A stretch of DNA of 64,000 nt from positions 62,001-126,000 of the forward strand of contig JAGLCJ010000010.1 in assembly GCA_023146255.1 (NCBI GenBank), read 5' to 3'. The position numbers and the translations under genes are program-made. The DNA comes from Alcanivoracaceae bacterium (GTDB taxonomy: Bacteria > Pseudomonadota > Gammaproteobacteria > Pseudomonadales > Alcanivoracaceae). Positions 7,583 through 13,875 of this stretch are shown piece by piece; the first letter of the stretch is position 1; each line of letters starts with the position of its first letter. The notes beneath the pieces were generated by a model. That model saw only the letters and a list, made by a program, of their open reading frames with translations, searched no databases and was not told the DNA's origin.

Positions 7583-8743
7583 TTAAAGACCAGCCGCCTT
7601 ACGAAGCTCGTCCGCCTTGTCCGTCTTCTCCCAGGTGAAGTTCGGCAGTTCACGACCAAAGTGGCCGTAAGCTGCAGTCTCCCGGTAGATCGGACGACGC
7701 AGGTCGAGCATTTCGATAATGCCGCGCGGACGCAGGTCAAACATTTCCCGCACCAGCTTGATGATCACATCATCACCCACCTTGCCGGTGCCGAAAGTGT
7801 TGATCGAGATCGAGGTCGGCTCCGCCACACCAATGGCGTAGCTCACCTGAATCTCGCACTTCGCCGCCAGACCCGCAGCAACAATATTCTTCGCCACATA
7901 ACGGCCAGCATAGGCAGCGGAACGGTCAACCTTTGTCGGATCCTTGCCGGAGAAGGCGCCGCCACCGTGACGGGCCATACCACCGTAGGAATCGACAATG
8001 ATCTTGCGGCCGGTCAGACCACAGTCACCCATCGGCCCACCGATCACGAAGTTGCCGGTCGGGTTGATGTGGTACAGAGTCTTGTCGTGCAGCCACTCGG
8101 CCGGCAGTACCGGCTTGATCACTTCTTCCAGCACCGCTTCGCGCAGGTCCGAAAGCGAAATGTTCGGGCTGTGCTGGGTCGACAGCACCACCGCGTCAAT
8201 CGCCACCGGCTTGCCGTTTTCATAGCGCATGGTGACCTGGCTCTTGGCGTCCGGACGCAGCCACGGCAGCACACCGTTCTTGCGCAGTTTCGCCTGACGC
8301 TCAACAAGGCGGTGTGAATAGAACAGCGGTGCCGGCATCAGGGTGTCGGTTTCGTTGGTGGCAAAGCCGAACATCAGGCCCTGGTCACCCGCGCCGATCT
8401 GCTTGTCTTCTTTCTCGTCCACGCCCATGGAGATATCAGAGCTCTGCTTGCCGATGGCGTTAAGCACCGCACAGGTCGCGCCGTCGAAGCCGACGTCAGA
8501 GGAGTTGTAACCGATATCGGTGATCACGCCGCGGACGATATCTTCCAGATCGACATAACAGTTGGTGGTGACTTCACCGGCGATGATCGCCATACCGGTC
8601 TTCACCATGGTTTCCACGGCCACACGGGCATGCGGATCTCGTTCGATGATCGCATCCAGTACGGCGTCCGAAATCTGGTCCGCCATTTTATCCGGATGGC
8701 CCTCGGACACGGACTCGGAAGTGAAAACAGAATATTCGCTCAT
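7583..8743 (-). CDS. metK: S-adenosylmethionine synthetase
   Basis: The 386-residue enzyme makes S-adenosylmethionine from methionine and ATP. Signature segments are EGHPDKMADQISDAVLD at the N-terminus, the ATP-binding GAGDQGLMFGFATNET, and the phosphate loop GGGAFSGKDPTKVDRSAAY. Length and ends match the family, and the ATG at 8743 gives the standard SEYSVFTSESV start. It lies 58 bases after the ArsR-methyltransferase gene on the same strand, so the two are probably cotranscribed from the promoter near 9814-9837. Copy 2 of the hairpin element is just downstream, before the riboswitch-controlled ahcY-metF unit. Confidence 0.97.
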   Translation of the reverse strand: MSEYSVFTSESVSEGHPDKMADQISDAVLDAIIERDPHARVAVETMVKTGMAIIAGEVTTNCYVDLEDIVRGVITDIGYNSSDVGFDGATCAVLNAIGKQSSDISMGVDEKEDKQIGAGDQGLMFGFATNETDTLMPAPLFYSHRLVERQAKLRKNGVLPWLRPDAKSQVTMRYENGKPVAIDAVVLSTQHSPNISLSDLREAVLEEVIKPVLPAEWLHDKTLYHINPTGNFVIGGPMGDCGLTGRKIIVDSYGGMARHGGGAFSGKDPTKVDRSAAYAGRYVAKNIVAAGLAAKCEIQVSYAIGVAEPTSISINTFGTGKVGDDVIIKLVREMFDLRPRGIIEMLDLRRPIYRETAAYGHFGRELPNFTWEKTDKADELRKAAGL

Positions 8744-8801
8744 CGTTGGTCGTACTCCATGGTCATATGTTGCTGGTTAATCGTTAAAACGGTGATCACG
8801 T

Positions 8802-9785
8802 TTACTTCTCACCGCTACGTTCAAAGGTGCGCACCTGCACCTGAAAACCGTTACGCTGTGCCAGATACTGCACTTCGTTCTGCTCAAGACCTGCGCGCTT
8901 TGCCCAGGCCAGTAATTCCTGCTCTTCAAAACCGAGCCACAGATCACCACAGGTGTCGTGAGCGCGGTGTTCTTCATGCCGGCACAGTTCCGTCACCAGC
9001 AAGGTGCCGCCCGGCTTCAGCCGCCGCGCCGCGGCGCGCAGGCTGTCGGCGGGGGCGGGCATGTGGTGCAGCACCATATTCAGCACCACCAGATCCGCTT
9101 CCGCCTCGTCCGGCGCCGCCGCCGGCCACTCGCCCAATATGAGCGTGGCGTTTTGCACTTTTGCGTCGGCCAGCTGCCGCTCGGCCCGGGCCAACTGGGC
9201 CGGGGCATTCTCGTAACCGATCAGGCGCCGGAAGCGACCCGACAGCGCCTGCATAAAGGCACCATCGCCGGGGCCGATCTCGATCGCCAGCTCGCCCTCG
9301 GGCACACTGCGCAGGGCCAGCTCCAGCGCCAGATCGGCGTAATCCTCATAGGCGGCGATCAGCTCTTCCTGACCCGCCTCACCGGCATAACGCTCAAACC
9401 ACACCCGGCTATGCTCCGCCCGGCGCGCCTGCACCTGGGCCAGACGCCCGGCCAGCTCGCCATCCGGCGGCACCTCATCGATCCGGTCCAGCAGCGCCTG
9501 ATGCAGCGCATCACTGGCCAGGCTGCGGCTATACCAGATCGCATTGCCCTCGCGACGCCGCTCCACCAGCCCGGCCTCGGCCAGCACCTTGAGGTGATGA
9601 CTCATCGCCGGCTGGCGCATATCGCAGATCTCGCACAGCTCCAGCACCCCGAAACTGCTCTGCCCCAACACCTGCAGCACCGATAACCGGAGGCTGTCGC
9701 CGGCGGCCCAGAGCAGCTGTTCGAGCGGCTCAAGGGACGGGGCCCGGTCTGCAGAGGGGTGAGCGATGGCTTGGGTCAGTGACAT
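8802..9785 (-). CDS. ArsR-family regulator fused to a SAM-dependent methyltransferase domain (SahR-like)
   Basis: The 327-residue protein has two parts. Residues about 15-95 form an ArsR-type winged helix (QPAMSHHLKVLAEAGLVERRREG), and residues about 140-320 form a class I methyltransferase fold with the SAM-binding loop AIEIGPGDGAFMQAL and the acidic/NMVLHHMP segment. It lacks an obvious metal-site cysteine pair in the recognition helix. Its place upstream of metK matches the gene I recall beside metK in Pseudomonas, and ArsR-type SahR regulators that respond to SAH are known to control methionine-cycle genes in Proteobacteria. I infer an SAH- or SAM-sensing repressor of metK and possibly ahcY/metF; the methyltransferase part may only bind ligand. 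No good Shine-Dalgarno precedes ATG 9785. Confidence 0.8.
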   Translation of the reverse strand: MSLTQAIAHPSADRAPSLEPLEQLLWAAGDSLRLSVLQVLGQSSFGVLELCEICDMRQPAMSHHLKVLAEAGLVERRREGNAIWYSRSLASDALHQALLDRIDEVPPDGELAGRLAQVQARRAEHSRVWFERYAGEAGQEELIAAYEDYADLALELALRSVPEGELAIEIGPGDGAFMQALSGRFRRLIGYENAPAQLARAERQLADAKVQNATLILGEWPAAAPDEAEADLVVLNMVLHHMPAPADSLRAAARRLKPGGTLLVTELCRHEEHRAHDTCGDLWLGFEEQELLAWAKRAGLEQNEVQYLAQRNGFQVQVRTFERSGEK

Positions 9786-9813
9786 GGGGGCGGACTTTAC
9801 GCTGGATGACAGC

Positions 9814-9837
9814 CAATATCAATTATTTTCGATATTG
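9814..9837. promoter_or_regulatory. Inverted repeat upstream of the ArsR-methyltransferase gene (candidate operator)
   Basis: CAATATC (9814-9820) and GATATTG (9831-9837) form a 7-bp perfect inverted repeat with a 10-base AT-rich spacer, 29-52 bases upstream of the regulator's start codon. ArsR-family proteins bind AT-rich dyads of this kind, so autoregulation of the sahR-like/metK unit is plausible. Confidence 0.55.
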
Positions 9838-9971
9838 AATGCCTTGTAGCCAGAAGTCTCCGGGGCACCGGCACATGGGACAAACCCGCCGGATGTGCGG
9901 CACAATCCAATGCTGGCGCGGTACCCGGGTGATCCTGCCCCTGACCGACTGCCAGAATAAAGGAGGCATCA

Positions 9972-10178
9972 ATGGACGCGGACACCATCAGCAAGATGAC
10001 CCGTCAGCAGCGCCTGCAGGCCATGGAAAGCCTTTGGGACGCACTGGTACACGAGACGGTCGAACCGGTTTCGCCGGACTGGCATCAGGCGGTGCTCGCC
10101 CGCCGTCTGGGGAACATTGCCGAGGGCAATGCCGATTACGTGTCTCTGGAAGAGCTCAAAGCCAGCCGCAGGGAGTAG
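9972..10178 (+). CDS. Toxin-antitoxin module 1: antitoxin (addiction module component, PF09720-like)
   Basis: This 68-residue protein has the pattern of the 'putative addiction module component' family: an N-terminal helix with QQRLQAMESLWDAL, resembling the family's conserved ERLxLxExLWDSL motif, and an acidic C-terminal half that would wrap the toxin. A very strong Shine-Dalgarno (AAAGGAGG at 9959-9966) precedes the ATG. The toxin gene starts 2 bases after the stop. In such pairs the antitoxin neutralises a RelE/ParE-fold toxin and usually represses the operon, though no DNA-binding domain is evident here. The module lies at the left edge of an accessory insertion. Confidence 0.85.
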   Translation: MDADTISKMTRQQRLQAMESLWDALVHETVEPVSPDWHQAVLARRLGNIAEGNADYVSLEELKASRRE

Positions 10179-10180
10179 GC

Positions 10181-10495
10181 ATGCAGAATATTCGTCTCAC
10201 GGAGGAGGCGCGGCAGGATTTGTTGTCAGGCAAGGCATTCTATGACGGCCTTCAACCCGGCGTCGGAAGCTGGTTCTTCGATAGTCTGATCTCTGATATC
10301 GAATCCCTTTGCATCTATGCCGGCGTTCACGAAAAGCATTTCGGCGTTTATCGACTGCTGGCCCGCCGTTTTCCCTACGCGATCTATTACCAGCTCGATG
10401 ACAGCAACATAACCGTCGTCGCGGTTTTGCCGATGCGCCGCAGTCCAACGTGGTTGCGGCAACAGCTTGGCAAGTCCGGTCAAGATGAGCGCTGA
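10181..10495 (+). CDS. Toxin-antitoxin module 1: RelE/ParE-family toxin
   Basis: The 104-residue protein starts MQNIRLTEEARQDLLSGKAFYD, the first strand and helix pair of the RelE/ParE fold, and later has HFGVYRLLARRFPYAIYYQLDDSNITVVAVLPMRRSP, the typical central strands followed by the arginine-bearing C-terminal strand. The frame is open further upstream, but the ATG at 10181 fits the family and directly follows the antitoxin stop. Whether it inhibits gyrase (ParE-like) or cleaves mRNA (RelE-like) cannot be told from sequence. A 7-bp hairpin (ACTGTCC-TGCG-GGACAGT, 10495-10512) overlaps the stop codon. Confidence 0.85.
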   Translation: MQNIRLTEEARQDLLSGKAFYDGLQPGVGSWFFDSLISDIESLCIYAGVHEKHFGVYRLLARRFPYAIYYQLDDSNITVVAVLPMRRSPTWLRQQLGKSGQDER

Positions 10496-10512
10496 CTGTC
10501 CTGCGGGACAGT
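10495..10512. other. Short perfect stem-loop after toxin gene 1
   Basis: ACTGTCC and GGACAGT pair over 7 bp around a 4-base loop, between the toxin gene and the convergent P450 gene. There is no T-run, so an RNA-stabilising or weak termination role is only a guess. Confidence 0.4.
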
Positions 10513-10553
10513 AGGGAGAAATCTGGCCGCATCTTGAGTTCATAGAGCAGCGG

Positions 10554-11900
10554 CTACTTCATCCCCTTAAACACAACCCTCACCCCCTTCCCCGGCAGAT
10601 TCAAAATAGTCTGCCGCTTCTCCCGCTCCGCTCTGCGCTTGCAGCTGAACTCCCCCTTGCCAAACATCACCTTCAAAAACACCCGCACTTCCAGCGCGGC
10701 AAAATGATTGCCAATGCAGCTGTGCAAGCCGCCGCCGAAAGGCGCGTAGTAATTGATCTCCGGCCGCTTGCCGAGGAAGCGTTCCGGCTGGAAGGTCTGC
10801 GGGTTTTCAAAGTGATCATAGCGCTGGTGGATGTAGCCGATGTGCGCCACTAACAATGTGCCTTTGGGGATGCGGTGGCCCTGCAGGGAAAAGTCTTCCG
10901 CCACTTCCCGTGAGAACACCGGGATCGGCGGGCGCAGGCGCAGGGTTTCGCTGATTACGGCGTCGATGTAGCTGTCGTCCCCGCCTGCATGGCTGTCGCG
11001 GATGCTCTGGCGCACTTTTTCCAGTGCTTGCGGGTTTTGCAGCAGCAGTTCGACGGCCCAGGCCAGGGTGGTGGCGGTGGTTTCGTGGCCGGCGATCAGC
11101 AGGGTTACCAGTTGGTCGCGCACTTCCTTGTCGCTGAGCAGGTCGCCTTCTTCGGTGGTGGTGCGCAGCAGCAGGGCGAGGATGTCGTCGCCGTCGGCCA
11201 GGGTCGGGGCGGCGCGGCGGCGGCGGATTTCGGCGTAGATCAGTTGGTCGCTGCGTTGCAGGGCGTTTTGCAGGCGCGGCCATTTGATGCCGTACTGTTT
11301 TTTCAGGATGTCGCGCAGGCCGGAGCTGGTGGAGGTGGAGATATCCAGCAGCTCGGTCATGGCGGCGCAGAACGGCGCCAGCCGCTGTTCGTCGGTGAGG
11401 CCGAACACCACCTGCAGGATGATTTCGAGCATGGCGTGGCGCAGTTCCGGCAGCAGGGCGAACTGTTTGTTTGTCGGCAGGTGGCGGAGCATGTCTTCGG
11501 CCACGGTTTCCATGATGCGGGCGTAGCTGGCCAGGGTGTCGCGGTTGCGGAACGGCGGCACCAGCAGGCGGCGCAGGCGGTGGTGGGACGGGCCATCCAC
11601 CAGAAACATGGAGGTGTTGCCGTACAGGAACTGGAGCACGGCGTTGCCGCGCCCGCTGATCAGGGCGCCGTGCGGGCAGGTGACCATGTCGCGCACGGAT
11701 TGCGGGTCGAGCACCATGACGGTTTTGCCGAAGCCGGGCACCCAGGTGGAAATCAGGTCGCCCTGTTTGCGCACCACGCGATCGAGCAGCTTCTGCTCCA
11801 GCTTGCCGCCGATCAGCAGGCCGCCAAGGGCCATGGCGCGGTCGGCGGAGCTGGCGCGCGGCAGGGTGCGGTCGGTGGGCAGGGTGGCTTGGCTGGTCAT
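10554..11900 (-). CDS. Cytochrome P450
   Basis: The 448-residue haem monooxygenase has all core P450 motifs: the I-helix oxygen-activation sequence AGHETTATTLAW, the K-helix ETLRLRPP (ExxR), the PERF segment (FQPERFLG), and the haem loop FGGGLHSCIG with the axial cysteine at residue 395. It is a soluble-type protein without an N-terminal membrane anchor. The start ATG has AAGGAG 7-8 bases upstream. It is divergent from an AraC-type gene across 99 bases that carry a tandem repeat, so regulation by that protein is likely. No ferredoxin or ferredoxin reductase gene is adjacent, so redox partners must come from elsewhere. The substrate is unknown; in an alkane degrader a hydroxylase of lipids, terpenes or hydrocarbons is possible. 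Confidence 0.93.
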   Translation of the reverse strand: MTSQATLPTDRTLPRASSADRAMALGGLLIGGKLEQKLLDRVVRKQGDLISTWVPGFGKTVMVLDPQSVRDMVTCPHGALISGRGNAVLQFLYGNTSMFLVDGPSHHRLRRLLVPPFRNRDTLASYARIMETVAEDMLRHLPTNKQFALLPELRHAMLEIILQVVFGLTDEQRLAPFCAAMTELLDISTSTSSGLRDILKKQYGIKWPRLQNALQRSDQLIYAEIRRRRAAPTLADGDDILALLLRTTTEEGDLLSDKEVRDQLVTLLIAGHETTATTLAWAVELLLQNPQALEKVRQSIRDSHAGGDDSYIDAVISETLRLRPPIPVFSREVAEDFSLQGHRIPKGTLLVAHIGYIHQRYDHFENPQTFQPERFLGKRPEINYYAPFGGGLHSCIGNHFAALEVRVFLKVMFGKGEFSCKRRAEREKRQTILNLPGKGVRVVFKGMK

Positions 11901-11963
11901 GGCTGGGCTCCTTGGCTTGGGCGGCGTGACAGGGGCAGTGTTCCAGTTACGCCGGCGGCGCTA

Positions 11964-12001
11964 TTGACAGATTGCCTCATCCGTTTGACATTTCGCCTCA
12001 T
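11964..12001. promoter_or_regulatory. 21-bp-periodic tandem repeat between the P450 and araC genes (candidate AraC-family operator)
   Basis: Two 17-base direct repeats of the form TTGACA-N4-GCCTCAT lie at 11964-11980 and 11985-12001, exactly 21 bases apart, about two helical turns. AraC/XylS proteins typically bind such tandem sites. The second copy overlaps the araC start codon, suggesting autorepression, while the pair lies 64-101 bases upstream of the P450 start, suited to activation. Confidence 0.7.
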
Positions 12002-13019
12002 GACGACACTCGCCACCCTTAGCGGCTCCCTCGGCGGGGTGCTGACCAGCTTTCTCGATGCGCACGGGCTGAAGGCGCCGCAGTGCCGGGCGCGGCTGGC
12101 GCGCTGGAAGGAGGACGGCCGCATCACCGTGGTGGAGTGGGCCACCTGCCTGATGCTGATCCAGCAGGATTACCCGCGGCCGGCGCTGGGGCTGGAGATT
12201 GCCCGCTTTATGCAGCCGGAGCATGCCGGGGTGCTGGCGTATCTGGCGCTGTCCTGCGACAACCTTGGCGAGCTGGTGGATCAGCTGCTGCGCTTTCATC
12301 CGCTGATGTGGCAGGGCTTTGATGTGCGCGTCGAGCAGCAGGCGGATCGCATCACCCTGTTCTGGACGCCGCAGCAGGCAACGCCGCCGGCGCTGCTGGA
12401 GCTGGCCCGGCTTGGTTATGAAACCGGCATTGCCGGCATCCTGCAGCTGGCCCGCACCCTGAGCGGCAGCGCTGAATCGCCGCTGGCGGTGACCCTGCTC
12501 GGCGCGCCGCCGGCGCAGCTGGCGCCTTATCAGACGTTCTTTGGTTGCCCGGTGAGCTTCAGCGACCGGACCTCGTCGATGACCTTTTCCCGCACCCTGT
12601 TGCAGCAGCCGCTGGCCGCCCGCGACCAGGTGCTGCACCGGTTGCTGGAGCGTCAGGCCAGCGCCCGGCAGCGCGCCATCAGCCCGGGGGACCGCTTTCT
12701 TGCTGCCTTCCAGCGGGCGCTGGGCCGGGCGCTCAGTGTCGGCACGCCGTCGCTGGAAACCGTGGCCGCGGATCTGGCCATGTCCCGCGCCACCCTGCAA
12801 CGCCGCCTGCAGGATCGCGGCCTGACCTTCCAGCAGGCGCTGGACAACACCCGCTATGAACTGGCGCGCATGTATCTGGAGGACCCGAGGGTAAGCCTGG
12901 CCGAGGTGGCGCAGTTGTTGTCGTTCTCGGAGCAGAGTGCTTTTACCCGGGCGTTCAAGCGCTGGAGTGGGGGGACGCCGGGGGAGTTTCGGGCTGGGGG
13001 CTCAAAGCCAGCGCACTGA
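12000..13019 (+). CDS. AraC-family transcriptional regulator (Arabinose_bd N-domain, HTH_18 C-domain)
   Basis: From ATG 12000 the product is 339 residues. The first ~200 residues resemble the ligand-binding domain of OruR/ArgR-like AraC proteins (LEIARFMQPEHAGVLAYLALSCDNLGELVDQLLRFHPLM). The last ~100 residues hold the two helix-turn-helix units, including SLETVAADLAMSRATLQRRLQDRG and SLAEVAQLLSFSEQSAFTRAFKRWSGGTPGEFR. The frame is open for another kilobase upstream, but that is antisense to the P450 gene. No Shine-Dalgarno is evident before the ATG. The divergent layout and the tandem repeat at its 5' end suggest that it controls the P450 gene; its effector is unknown. Confidence 0.88.
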   Translation: MTTLATLSGSLGGVLTSFLDAHGLKAPQCRARLARWKEDGRITVVEWATCLMLIQQDYPRPALGLEIARFMQPEHAGVLAYLALSCDNLGELVDQLLRFHPLMWQGFDVRVEQQADRITLFWTPQQATPPALLELARLGYETGIAGILQLARTLSGSAESPLAVTLLGAPPAQLAPYQTFFGCPVSFSDRTSSMTFSRTLLQQPLAARDQVLHRLLERQASARQRAISPGDRFLAAFQRALGRALSVGTPSLETVAADLAMSRATLQRRLQDRGLTFQQALDNTRYELARMYLEDPRVSLAEVAQLLSFSEQSAFTRAFKRWSGGTPGEFRAGGSKPAH

Positions 13020-13037
13020 TCGCTTTGCTTGCAAATC

Positions 13038-13053
13038 GTATCTCAAGGGATAC
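13038..13053. promoter_or_regulatory. Inverted repeat before toxin-antitoxin module 2 (candidate operator)
   Basis: GTATC-TCAAGG-GATAC is a perfect 5-bp dyad within a TCGTATC...GATACAA context, ending 10 bases before the toxin start. HigA-like antitoxins often repress their operon through such a site. Confidence 0.55.
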
Positions 13054-13063
13054 AATTCATCGC

Positions 13064-13372
13064 ATGAAACGGATTCAGACCACCAGCCAGTTCATGAAAT
13101 GGCTGGATCGCTTAAAGGATATAGGCGGCCGGGCCCGGGTGCAGACCCGGATCCAGCGGTTGGCGCTGGGCAACCCGGGCAAGCATCGGCATCTCAGGTA
13201 CGGCGTGTCTGAGCTGAAGATCGATGTGGGGCCTGGTTATCGGGTCTATTACACAGAGCGGGAGGATGTACTGATTATCCTGCTCTGTGGCGGAGACAAG
13301 TCCAGCCAGAGCGACGATATTGAACTGGCCTATGAATTGGCAAAGGGCCTGGAGTCAGACCATGGCAACTAA
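13064..13372 (+). CDS. Toxin-antitoxin module 2: RelE/HigB-superfamily toxin
   Basis: The 102-residue product (MKRIQTTSQFMKWLDRLKDIGGRARVQTRIQ...) matches the 'addiction module killer protein' group of RelE-fold toxins. Typical features are FMKWLDRLKD in helix 1, IQRLALGNPG, then LKIDVGPGYRVYYTEREDVLIILLCGGDKSSQ, the basic/aromatic strand set of the mRNA-interferase core. I chose ATG 13064, placing the GTATC/GATAC dyad directly upstream; an upstream in-frame start at 13025 would put the dyad inside the gene. In this group the toxin gene precedes the antitoxin gene, as here, and the two overlap by 11 bases. Confidence 0.87.
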   Translation: MKRIQTTSQFMKWLDRLKDIGGRARVQTRIQRLALGNPGKHRHLRYGVSELKIDVGPGYRVYYTEREDVLIILLCGGDKSSQSDDIELAYELAKGLESDHGN

Positions 13373-13655
13373 ACTGCACGACTATGACGTAGCAAAACAC
13401 CTCCGCACCCCGGAGGAGATGGCCGCCTATCTGGAGGCTGCCATTGAGGAAAGCGACGGAGACGCCTCCTTTATCGCCATGGCGCTTGGCGATATTGCCC
13501 GGGCAAAGGGCATGACGGAGCTGTCGCGAGAGACCGGCCTCGGGCGCGAAAGCCTTTACAAGGCGCTGTCAGCCGAGGGCAACCCCCAACTCAGCACGGT
13601 GCTGAAAGTGGCCAAGGCGCTGGGCCTGCAGATCCATGTGAAACCGGCGGCGTAA
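13362..13655 (+). CDS. Toxin-antitoxin module 2: HTH-domain antitoxin
   Basis: The 97-residue protein (MATKLHDYDVAKHLRTPEEMAAYLEAAIEE...) is typical of the DNA-binding antitoxins that follow this toxin type. Residues 1-45 are the toxin-binding acidic region. Residues about 46-97 are a Cro/C1-type helix-turn-helix: ALGDIARAKGMTELSRETGLGRESLYKALSAEGNPQLSTVLKVAKALGL. The ATG lies 11 bases inside the end of the toxin gene, so the two are translationally coupled. It probably represses its own promoter through the dyad at 13038-13053. The module forms the right edge of the accessory stretch between the metK block and tkt. Confidence 0.9.
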   Translation: MATKLHDYDVAKHLRTPEEMAAYLEAAIEESDGDASFIAMALGDIARAKGMTELSRETGLGRESLYKALSAEGNPQLSTVLKVAKALGLQIHVKPAA

Positions 13656-13675
13656 CTCCCGAGAGCAGAATCCAT

Positions 13676-13709
13676 CAAGGCATAGCTGGTGGATACCACC
13701 AAGGCCTTG
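13676..13709. other. Two-part stem-loop downstream of toxin-antitoxin module 2
   Basis: CAAGGC...GCCTTG encloses a GGTGG-ATA-CCACC hairpin. It may end or stabilise the toxin-antitoxin transcript; no T-run follows, so termination would not be by the simple intrinsic route. The remaining bases up to 13875 are C-rich and must hold the tkt promoter, but I see no clear -10/-35 pair. Confidence 0.45.
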
Positions 13710-13875
13710 TTGAGGAGCAGCCCCCTTCAGCCCCCCCTTTTATAACCCTTTAGACCCCGCCCCAAAGATCGTCTGACGCCCGGCGCTCAGGGTTTGCCCA
13801 ACACCCCGCCATCAACGACAATAGCGCCCCATTTCAGGCCCCCTCCGGGACCGCCCCAGCCAGCAGGAGTGTTTG

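Noticed and set aside
10989..11999. Long upstream extension of the AraC gene (about 337 codons)
   Set aside because: It is antisense to the P450 gene, low in complexity and without AraC homology. The true start is near 12000.
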